Below are positions 9,607 to 16,169 of a stretch of 64,000 nucleotides of DNA, piece after piece. Position 1 is the stretch's first letter. Each line of letters opens with the position of its first letter. A program made the translations under genes and the position numbers. The stretch is from Rhodovarius lipocyclicus. Its GTDB lineage: Bacteria > Pseudomonadota > Alphaproteobacteria > Acetobacterales > Acetobacteraceae. The stretch spans positions 62,001 to 126,000 of the forward strand of contig NZ_JAAABL010000004.1 of NCBI RefSeq assembly GCF_009900765.1, read 5' to 3'. The notes under the pieces are model-generated. The model did not search any database. It was not told the DNA's origin and saw only the letters and a program-made list of their open reading frames with translations.

Positions 9607-10329
9607 ATGACCCTCCCGGCCGCAGCGCCCCTCATCTCCGTCGTCGTGCCCGTGCGCAACGAGGCCCCCAACATCGCGCCCCTGGTGGCCGAAATCAGGG
9701 CCGCGCTGGCGGGGGTCGCTCACGAAATTGTGTACGTGGATGACGGCAGCACCGACACCACCGGCGAGGAACTGGTCCGCGCCGGGGTGCGCTGGCTGCG
9801 CCACCAGCGCAGCTGCGGGCAATCGGCCGCGGTCATCACGGGGGTGAAGGCCGCGCGCGGCCACTGGATCGCCACGCTGGACGGCGACGGCCAGAACGAC
9901 CCGGCCGACATCCCCCGCCTGCTGGCCCGCGCCGAGACGGATGGCGGGGCCATCCTGATCGCCGGCCACCGGGTGAACCGCAAGGACACGGCGGTGAAGC
10001 GCTTTTCCAGCCGCATCGCCAACCGCGTGCGCGCCTGGCTGCTGAAGGACGCGACACCGGACACCGGCTGCGGCCTGAAGCTGTTCCCCCGCGCCCTGTT
10101 CCTGGACCTGCCGCATTTCGATCACATGCACCGCTATCTACCCGCGCTGGTGCTGCGCCAGGGCGGGCGCGTGGTCAGCGAGCCCGTGAACCACCGCCCG
10201 CGCACGCGCGGCGTGTCCAACTACGGCACGCTGGACCGGCTGGCCGTGGCTTTCATGGACCTGATTGGCGTGGCCTGGCTGCAGCGGCGCTGGAAGCGCC
10301 CGGTGGTCGAGACCTCCTCCGAGGCATGA
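9607..10329 (+). CDS. Family 2 glycosyltransferase (polyprenyl-phosphate sugar transferase type)
   Basis: 240-aa GT-A fold transferase. ISVVVPVRNEAPNI, VYVDDGSTD and LDGDGQNDPADIP give the nucleotide-sugar site and the metal-binding DxD-like motif; the layout resembles DPM1/ArnC-type enzymes that load a sugar on a polyprenyl phosphate. The membrane anchor found in ArnC is absent. The ATG at 9607 starts right before the conserved first strand. It overlaps the next gene by 4 bp (ATGA), so the pair is probably coupled with the VTT membrane protein, which suggests a lipid-linked sugar role. Sugar and acceptor are unknown. Confidence 0.85.
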   Translation: MTLPAAAPLISVVVPVRNEAPNIAPLVAEIRAALAGVAHEIVYVDDGSTDTTGEELVRAGVRWLRHQRSCGQSAAVITGVKAARGHWIATLDGDGQNDPADIPRLLARAETDGGAILIAGHRVNRKDTAVKRFSSRIANRVRAWLLKDATPDTGCGLKLFPRALFLDLPHFDHMHRYLPALVLRQGGRVVSEPVNHRPRTRGVSNYGTLDRLAVAFMDLIGVAWLQRRWKRPVVETSSEA

Positions 10330-10991
10330 ACCGCGTCTGGTCCTCGCTGCTGAAGCTGCTGGTGCTGGCCGGCGGGCTGGCGGCGGCGGGGTTGCTGCTG
10401 CGGCTGCTGGCCAGCGTGCCCGCCACATCCCAGGGGGCCGCCTGGGTCGATCGCTACATCCGCGACGAAGGCCTGCTGGGCGAGGCCATCTTCCTGCTGG
10501 CCGGCGGGTTGGCGACAGCCGTGGGCGTGCCGCGGCAATCCATCGCCTTCCTGGGCGGCTATGCCTTCGGCGCGGCACTGGGCACGGCGCTCGGCCTCGG
10601 CGCCCAGGTGCTGGGGGCGGCGCTGGCCTTCCTGTGGGCCGGGGCCGTCGGGCGCGGCTGGGCGGAACGGCGGCTGGCCGGGCGCTTCGGCCCGAAGCTG
10701 CGGCCCCTGGTGGACCGCCTGCGCCGCGACGCCTTCGCCGCCACCCTGGCGCTGCGACTGCTGCCGGTGGGCAACAACCTGGCGCTGAACCTGGTGGCGG
10801 GGCTGGCCAGCGTGGGGCTGTGGCCGTTCCTGGCGGGCTCGGCCGTGGGATACCTGCCGCAGACACTGATCTTCGCGCTGCTGGGCAAAGGCGTGCGGGT
10901 GGATGGGTTCTGGCAGATCGCGGTGGCCGGAGGGCTGTTCGTGGTCTCGGCGGCGATCGGGCTGTGGATGTTCAGGCGGCAGCCGGAATAA
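10326..10991 (+). CDS. TVP38/TMEM64-family (VTT domain) membrane protein
   Basis: 221-aa integral membrane protein with five or six hydrophobic segments and the VTT (SNARE-associated/DedA-related) core: GVPRQSIAFLGGYAFGAALGTALG is the re-entrant Gly-rich motif and ALRLLPVGNNLALNLVAG the second conserved loop. Some DedA and VTT proteins move undecaprenyl phosphate or phospholipids across membranes. Its start overlaps the upstream glycosyltransferase stop, so a joint function in polyprenyl-lipid handling is a reasonable inference but unproven. Its 3' end runs into an intergenic palindromic repeat block shared with convergent yajC. Confidence 0.85.
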   Translation: MNRVWSSLLKLLVLAGGLAAAGLLLRLLASVPATSQGAAWVDRYIRDEGLLGEAIFLLAGGLATAVGVPRQSIAFLGGYAFGAALGTALGLGAQVLGAALAFLWAGAVGRGWAERRLAGRFGPKLRPLVDRLRRDAFAATLALRLLPVGNNLALNLVAGLASVGLWPFLAGSAVGYLPQTLIFALLGKGVRVDGFWQIAVAGGLFVVSAAIGLWMFRRQPE

Positions 10992-10994
10992 CCG

Positions 10995-11236
10995 GGGAAG
11001 GCGGACCGGGGAAGGCTCTGCCTTCCCCAGACCCCATCCGCTGGGGAGATAAGATCTCCCCAGGCCCCTGCGAGGAGTTTGGGGCCAGATCTGATCTTAT
11101 ATAATTGATATTATTATATAATTTTATCAGAAATGCCTTCGCAGGCTCAAGTGCCATCCCCAAACTGACGGAAAGTAATGGGGGAGCTTGAGGGGGAAAG
11201 TCATTTCCCCCTCAACGGGAGTTTGAGGGCAGCGCC
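10995..11236. repeat. Intergenic palindromic repeat cluster between convergent genes
   Basis: A 250-bp gene-free gap packed with perfect short hairpins: GGGGAAGGC-TCT-GCCTTCCCC (about 11010), GGGGAGAT-AAG-ATCTCCCC (about 11042), an AT-rich palindromic stretch near 11090-11130, TTGAGGGGGAAA-GTCA-TTTCCCCCTCAA (about 11188) and TGAGGGC-AGC-GCCCTCA (about 11224). GAGGAGTTTGGGGCC near 11072 resembles AGGAGTTTGGCGCC of the 3697-3945 block. The hairpins could serve as a bidirectional terminator for the VTT gene and yajC. Confidence 0.6.
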
Positions 11237-11241
11237 CTCAA

Positions 11242-11577
11242 TCAGGCCTTGGTATCGTTCGCCGGCTGCGGGCGGATCACGCTCTGGATCGTGCCACGCA
11301 CCAGGGTGACGCGCACGTTCGGGGCGATATCGGCTTCGATCTCGTCGGAGCCTTCGGTCACCTTCTTCACTTCGGCCACGATGCCGCCGGCGGTCACCAC
11401 GCGGTCGCCGCGCTTCAGCTCGGCCAGCATGGCGCGGTGTTCCTTGGCCTTCTTCTGCTGTGGGCGGATGAGCAGGAAGTAGAACACCACGAAGATGAGG
11501 ACCAGCGGCGCGAGCTGCATCACCATCCCGGCGGCGCCCGGTGCGGCGTCCTGGGCGTAGGCGGGCGAGATGAACAT
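11242..11577 (-). CDS. yajC: Sec translocon accessory subunit YajC
   Basis: 111-aa small inner-membrane protein associated with SecDF-YidC. It has one N-terminal membrane segment (MVMQLAPLVLIFVVFYFLLIRPQQKKAKEH, split by the typical RPQQK motif) followed by a short cytoplasmic domain with GDRVVTAGGIVAEV, the family signature. In many alphaproteobacteria yajC is followed by secD and secF; here the minus strand runs into palindromic repeats and a convergent gene, so secDF must be elsewhere. The divergent neighbour, a DUF815 ATPase, is a frequent yajC neighbour in this class. Confidence 0.93.
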   Translation of the reverse strand: MFISPAYAQDAAPGAAGMVMQLAPLVLIFVVFYFLLIRPQQKKAKEHRAMLAELKRGDRVVTAGGIVAEVKKVTEGSDEIEADIAPNVRVTLVRGTIQSVIRPQPANDTKA

Positions 11578-11677
11578 GGTTTTTGGCTCCGGAGATTTGG
11601 GCGGAACCTAACGGCACGCCTGCCCCCGTCAAGCGCGGCCGCTTGATGAATGGCCCGATTGCCGCCAAAGCAGGGGG

Positions 11678-12532
11678 ATGAGCAGCCTGAACGACGCCCT
11701 TCTTCTCCGCATTGCCGAGGCGCTGGAGCGCATGGCGCCCCGCCAGGAGGAAACGCCCAGCCTGACCGGCGCCGATGCCTTCGTATGGCACCCGGGCCCG
11801 CCCGCGCGGCTGGCGCCGGTGCCCAGGGTGTCGCGCGTCGATCTCGTGCTGCTGAAGGGGATCGATCGGCAGAAGGAGATTCTGCTGACCAACACGCTGC
11901 GCTTCGCGCAGGGCTTCCCGGCCAACAACGCCATGCTGTGGGGCGCGCGGGGCACGGGCAAGTCCTCGCTGGTGAAGGCCGCCCACGCCGAGGCGAACGC
12001 CGCCTACCCCGGCAGCCTGGCCCTCATCGAGATCCAGCGGGAGGACATCTCCACCCTGCCGGAGCTGCTGAACATCCTGCGCGGGCAGGAGCGCCGGGCG
12101 CTGGTGTTCTGCGACGACCTGTCCTTCGAGCGCGAGGACGCCGATTACAAGGCGCTGAAATCGGTGCTGGATGGCGGGATCGAGGGGCGGCCGGCCAATG
12201 TGCTGTTCTACGCCACCTCCAACCGCCGGCACCTGATGCCGCGGGACATGATGGAGAATGAGCGCAGCACCGCCATCAACCCCGGCGAGGCGGTGGAGGA
12301 GAAGGTCTCGCTGTCCGACCGGTTCGGGCTGTGGGTGGGCTTCCACAATACGGACCAGGAAACCTTCTTTGCCATGATCGACGGCTATGCGGCGGCGCTG
12401 TCCCTGCCGATCGGGCAGGAGGAGCTGCACCGCGCGGCCGTGGAATGGTCGGTGACGCGCGGCGGGCGCTCCGGGCGCGTCGCCTGGCAGTTCATCCAGG
12501 AAATGGCGGGCCGGCTGGGCGTGAAGGGGTGA
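11678..12532 (+). CDS. DUF815-family AAA ATPase
   Basis: 284-aa P-loop ATPase of the DUF815 family. Walker A is WGARGTGKSSLVKA, Walker B is RALVFCDDLSFE, and SNRRHLMPRDMMENER is the sensor region typical of the family. The C-terminus FIQEMAGRLGVKG is also characteristic. The function is unknown; the AAA fold resembles DnaA/Hda-like loaders. The ATG at 11678 is 100 bp from the divergent yajC start. Its stop overlaps the GTG start of the metallo-hydrolase (GTGA), implying coupled translation. Confidence 0.85.
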   Translation: MSSLNDALLLRIAEALERMAPRQEETPSLTGADAFVWHPGPPARLAPVPRVSRVDLVLLKGIDRQKEILLTNTLRFAQGFPANNAMLWGARGTGKSSLVKAAHAEANAAYPGSLALIEIQREDISTLPELLNILRGQERRALVFCDDLSFEREDADYKALKSVLDGGIEGRPANVLFYATSNRRHLMPRDMMENERSTAINPGEAVEEKVSLSDRFGLWVGFHNTDQETFFAMIDGYAAALSLPIGQEELHRAAVEWSVTRGGRSGRVAWQFIQEMAGRLGVKG

Positions 12533-13479
12533 CCCTGGGGCCCGCCCCGCGCCGGAACGGGCGGTTCCTGAACCCCGATGGCAGCCGGGGCGGTCAGCCC
12601 CTGCGCGCCCTGCTGCGCATGGTGGCCGAGGGCCGCGGCACGCCCTGGCCACGCCAACTGCCCAACCGCGACCACCCGCGCCCGGACCCCGGGCCGGGCG
12701 AGGTGGCGATCACCCATGTGGGCCACGCCACCTTCCTGATCCGCACGCCGGAGGTGACGCTGCTGACGGACCCGGTGTGGTCCGAGCGGTGCTCCCCCGT
12801 CAGCTGGGCCGGGCCCCGGCGGGTGCGGGCGCCGGGCATCGCCTGGGGCGCGCTGCCGCGCATCGACGCCGTGCTGCTCTCCCACGCGCATTACGATCAT
12901 ATGGACCGGCCGACCCTGGCCGCGCTGCACCGGCGGGATGCGCCGGTGATCGCCACGGGGCTGGGCAATGCCGCGCGGCTGGCGCGCTGGGGCATCCCCG
13001 GCGCCATCGAGTTGGATTGGGGCCAGAGCACCCCCCTGCCCCATGGCGCGCGCGCCACCTTCACCCCCGCGCGGCATTTCGCGGCCCGCACGCCCTTCGA
13101 CCACAGCCGCAGCCTGTGGGGCGGTTTCGCGCTGGAACTGCCCTGCGGGTTCCGGTTGTGTTTTGTCGGAGATACCGCCTGGGGGTCGCATCTGTCAGTG
13201 ACCGGCGAGACACTGGGCCCCTTCGATGCAGCGTTGATTCCTATCGGTTCCTATGAGCCGTTCTGGTTTATGCAGGCGGTGCATATCACCCCCGAACAGG
13301 CCGTGGAGGCGCAGCGCGCGCTGCGGGCGCGGACCGCCATCGCCATGCACCACGGCGTGTTCAAACTGACCCAGGAGGCGATGGAGGAACCGGCGGAGCG
13401 TTTACAAAAGTGCAAGAATTCCGCCGATTTCCGCATCCCGGAGGTCGGTGAGACGTTGATGTTGCAGCGCGGTACGTGA
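12529..13479 (+). CDS. MBL-fold metallo-hydrolase (NAPE-PLD / UlaG-like)
   Basis: 316-aa beta-lactamase-fold hydrolase. The start is GTG at 12529, overlapping the ATPase stop. VGHATFLIRTPEVTLLTDPVW, LLSHAHYDHMDRPT (HxHxDH metal site), PARHFAART, FVGDTAWG and a late AMHHGVF supply the expected metal ligands. The order and spacing resemble the NAPE-PLD branch, which cleaves phosphodiesters or phospholipids. The substrate here is not evident. A gene-free stretch of 228 bp follows before the CHAP protein. Confidence 0.85.
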   Translation: MTLGPAPRRNGRFLNPDGSRGGQPLRALLRMVAEGRGTPWPRQLPNRDHPRPDPGPGEVAITHVGHATFLIRTPEVTLLTDPVWSERCSPVSWAGPRRVRAPGIAWGALPRIDAVLLSHAHYDHMDRPTLAALHRRDAPVIATGLGNAARLARWGIPGAIELDWGQSTPLPHGARATFTPARHFAARTPFDHSRSLWGGFALELPCGFRLCFVGDTAWGSHLSVTGETLGPFDAALIPIGSYEPFWFMQAVHITPEQAVEAQRALRARTAIAMHHGVFKLTQEAMEEPAERLQKCKNSADFRIPEVGETLMLQRGT

Positions 13480-13707
13480 GTCGCGCCGAAGCTGTGGCAT
13501 TTGCGCCACCACACTGTGGCCTTCGGGTTTAGTCCGGACGCAGTAAGGATATTGATCCTATCCCCGCAAGTTATCCACAGGGCGATCCGACAAATCACGA
13601 CGGATTTCGGCTTGTATCATTGTGCGTGGTTGCCCCCAGATGCCGCCTGTCACAAACACGTTTCCGGGAAGCGGGCCGTTTGGTCCGTGGCTTCAGAAGG
13701 GGGCTGC
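13480..13707. other. Gene-free stretch with a consensus DnaA box
   Basis: No plausible gene. It contains one perfect TTATCCACA (13571-13579), identical to the consensus DnaA box, and an interrupted repeat of GTGGCATTTGCGCCAC (about 13495). A lone DnaA box is not an origin; no cluster of boxes or AT-rich unwinding region is present. The start region of the next gene is preceded by AGAAGGGGG at about 13696, a good ribosome binding site. Confidence 0.4.
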
Positions 13708-14484
13708 ATGCGGGTTTCTATGCTGGCTTTGAGCCTTTGCCTTGGGCTTGCCATCACCACGCCGTTCAAAGCGGCGGAGGCTGCGCGGTCCGGGCAGACG
13801 ACCACCCAGCAGCAGGCCTCCCGCAACGCGGCCCGGCCACAGGCCGCCTTGCATGGCCGCCCGGCCCAGCAGCGCGGCCGCAACGCGGTGCGCCGCGCCG
13901 GCGTCACCAACTGGGGCGGCATTTCCTGCGTTCCCTATGTGCGCATGGTCACCGGCATGGATGTGCGCGGCAATGGCCGTGACTGGTGGCACAACGCCGC
14001 CGGCCGCTACGCCCGCAGCCGCCGCCCCGAAGCCGGCGCCGTGCTGGCCTTCGCCTCCTCGGGCGGGATGAGCTCCGGCCACGTCGCCGTGGTCTCCCGC
14101 GTGGTGAACAACCGCCAGATCCTGATCGACCATGCCAATTGGGGTGGCCCCGGCATCCGCCGTGGCTCCGTTATGCAGAATGTCTCGGTGATCGACGTCT
14201 CCGACGACAATAGCTGGACCCAGGTGCGGGTGCAGGTCGGCCACGACCCCTCGCTGCACGGTCGCGCCTACCCGACCTTCGGCTTCATCCACAACCGCCC
14301 GGACAATGGCGAGGCCCCGGCCTATGCCAGCCTGGACGATGGCTTCCGCCGCGTCAGCTACACCCGCCCGGCGAACCATGGCCGCGGCGCCGCGCAGCGC
14401 CCCGGCACGGCCCGTACCGCCGCCCAGGCCAGCCGCCAGGTGGCCCGGGTGCAGCAGATCACCCACCGGCGCGGCCAGCGCTGA
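13708..14484 (+). CDS. Exported CHAP-domain protein (putative cell-wall amidase/endopeptidase)
   Basis: 258 aa from ATG 13708. Residues 1-25 look like a signal peptide (VSMLALSLCLGLAITTPFKAAEA). A CHAP domain follows at about 65-180: Cys74 in GISCVPYVR, His125 in SSGHVAVVSR and Asn144 in IDHANWGG fit the Cys-His-polar triad of NlpC/P60-type amidases. The last 60 residues are basic, Gln/Arg-rich and likely disordered, which may favour wall or nucleic acid binding. An in-frame start 69 codons upstream exists, but it would bury the signal peptide. Not in an operon. Confidence 0.85.
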   Translation: MRVSMLALSLCLGLAITTPFKAAEAARSGQTTTQQQASRNAARPQAALHGRPAQQRGRNAVRRAGVTNWGGISCVPYVRMVTGMDVRGNGRDWWHNAAGRYARSRRPEAGAVLAFASSGGMSSGHVAVVSRVVNNRQILIDHANWGGPGIRRGSVMQNVSVIDVSDDNSWTQVRVQVGHDPSLHGRAYPTFGFIHNRPDNGEAPAYASLDDGFRRVSYTRPANHGRGAAQRPGTARTAAQASRQVARVQQITHRRGQR

Positions 14485-14598
14485 GACCGGACGGGAGGGC
14501 CTGTCCCTCCCGATCGCCGCGATAGGCACCGCCCTATCGCCCATGGCGCCCATGCCATGTCATGCTCCGCCTGTCCCTGAGAGGCAGGAGCCCATCCC

Positions 14599-14967
14599 AT
14601 GATCCGCACCGGTATTCTGACCCTGGCCGCCCTGGCGGGCTTCTCCGCCGCCGCGCTGGCGCAGACCGACTGCGTGCAGGCCGGCCTGCTCTCCATCGAT
14701 CAGGTGACCACCGGCACCCAGCGCGTGCCGAGGGACCCGCGCGGTTCCGATCTGGTCACGATCTCCATCGCCGTGCGCAACCTGTCGGCCGCGCAGCAGA
14801 ATTTCAGCGTGCGGTTCCAGGCGCCGCCCGTGCAGCAGAACTTCGTCGAGGGCCAGATGTTCCGCCTGCCGGCCGGGCAGCGCACCACCATCGCGCTGGC
14901 GAATGTGCTGAAGCCCGGCATGACCGACGGCACGGTGCGGGCGGTGGCGCGGCTGAGCTGCTATTGA
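14599..14967 (+). CDS. Small exported protein, unknown function
   Basis: 122-aa protein with a clear signal peptide (MIRTGILTLAALAGFSAAALAQ) and a mature domain of about 100 residues containing two Cys (TDCVQAGLL near the new N-terminus and LSCY at the C-terminus) that could form a disulphide. The middle (TISIAVRNLSAAQQNFSVRFQAP, VEGQMFRLPAGQRTTIALANV) reads as an all-beta, immunoglobulin-like fold. I do not recognise a named family. It is convergent with the MFS gene, with only 4 bp between the stops. Confidence 0.7.
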   Translation: MIRTGILTLAALAGFSAAALAQTDCVQAGLLSIDQVTTGTQRVPRDPRGSDLVTISIAVRNLSAAQQNFSVRFQAPPVQQNFVEGQMFRLPAGQRTTIALANVLKPGMTDGTVRAVARLSCY

Positions 14968-14971
14968 AACC

Positions 14972-16165
14972 CTACTCCGCCGCCACCAGCGCGCCGCGCC
15001 GGGCCGAGGCCCGGTGCTCCTGCCACAGCGCCATCGCCACGGCCAGGCCCACGCAGCCCGCCGCCGCCGCGAACATCATCGAGGGCTGGCCCCGGTCCAG
15101 CAGCCAGCCATAGCCCAGCGGCCCGATCATGCCGCCCAGGTTGAAGCCGGTGCTGACCACGCCGAACACCGCCCCCGCCTGCCCCGGGGGCGCCGCCGCG
15201 CGCACCAGCATGTCGCGCGACGGCATGATCATGCCCGACAGGAAGCCGCTGGCCCCCATCACCAGCGCCAGCGCCACCGGCGGCAGGGCGGCGAAGCCCG
15301 CGACCAGCAGCAGCAGCCCGGCCGCCAGGAAGCCCCCGGCCGCGACCAGCCCGTGCCGCCGCGTGCGGTCCGCCACCACGCCGCCCAGCAGCACGCCCGC
15401 GGCGCTCATGGCCAGCCAGGCGGTGAGGGCCGTGTTGCCGGCGGCCAGCGACAGCCCATCCAGCATCGCCCAGGCGGGCACCGCGAAATTCTGGATGCCG
15501 CTGTTGAACAGCGCGATCAGGATGAAGAAGCCGGTCAGCGCCAGCACCGTACCGTTCAGCAGGCGGGGGGCGCCGGCCACCCGGGCGGGCCGGGGCTGCG
15601 GGCGCTCGGCCAGCGCGCCGCGCAGCAGCGGCAGGGCCGCCAGCGGCCCCAGCGCCCCGGCCAGGAACAGTGCGCCCGGCACGCCCAGCGCATAGGCCGC
15701 CCCCAGCATCAACGCCGGAGAGACCGCGCCGCCGACATAGCCCGCGAAGGTGTGGAAGGAGAACGCCCGCCCCACCCGTTCCTCGGCCATGGTGGCGCCC
15801 AGGATGGCGTAGTCGGCCGGGTGGTACACGGCATTGGCCAGCCCATACATGGCAGAGGCCACCAGCAGCATCGGATAGCTGGGCGCCAGCCCCAGCAGGA
15901 CGAAGGCCGAGCCCCCCAGCAGCAGCCCCGCCATCAGCACCCGGCGCGGCCCGAGCCGGTCCACCATCATCCCCACGGCCGCCTGGGTGGCGGCGGAGAT
16001 GATATTGGCCACCGTCAGCGCGAAGCCGAGTTCGAGGAACCCCACCCCCAGCAGGTCCCGCAACAGCGGGAACAGCGGCGGGATGACCAGCAGATGGATG
16101 TGACTCACCGCATGCGCGCCGGCGATCACGCCGAGCGTTCCACGCTCCGTTCTTGTGAAGGCCAT
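14972..16165 (-). CDS. MFS transporter (fosmidomycin-resistance-like)
   Basis: 397-aa major facilitator with about 12 membrane segments. N-terminal AGAHAVSHIHLLVIPPLFPLLRDLLGVGFLELG and the MMVDRLGPRRVLMAG loop resemble the Fsr branch, as does ANAVYHPADYAILG in the fourth-fifth helix region. A drug or organic-anion proton antiporter is likely; the substrate is unknown. The start is 5 bp from the polA stop on the same strand, so it may be co-transcribed downstream of polA. Confidence 0.8.
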   Translation of the reverse strand: MAFTRTERGTLGVIAGAHAVSHIHLLVIPPLFPLLRDLLGVGFLELGFALTVANIISAATQAAVGMMVDRLGPRRVLMAGLLLGGSAFVLLGLAPSYPMLLVASAMYGLANAVYHPADYAILGATMAEERVGRAFSFHTFAGYVGGAVSPALMLGAAYALGVPGALFLAGALGPLAALPLLRGALAERPQPRPARVAGAPRLLNGTVLALTGFFILIALFNSGIQNFAVPAWAMLDGLSLAAGNTALTAWLAMSAAGVLLGGVVADRTRRHGLVAAGGFLAAGLLLLVAGFAALPPVALALVMGASGFLSGMIMPSRDMLVRAAAPPGQAGAVFGVVSTGFNLGGMIGPLGYGWLLDRGQPSMMFAAAAGCVGLAVAMALWQEHRASARRGALVAAE

Positions 16166-16169
16166 GTGC

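Noticed and set aside
13571-13579. Replication origin
   Set aside because: Only one perfect DnaA box; no cluster, no AT-rich unwinding region, no origin-linked genes.
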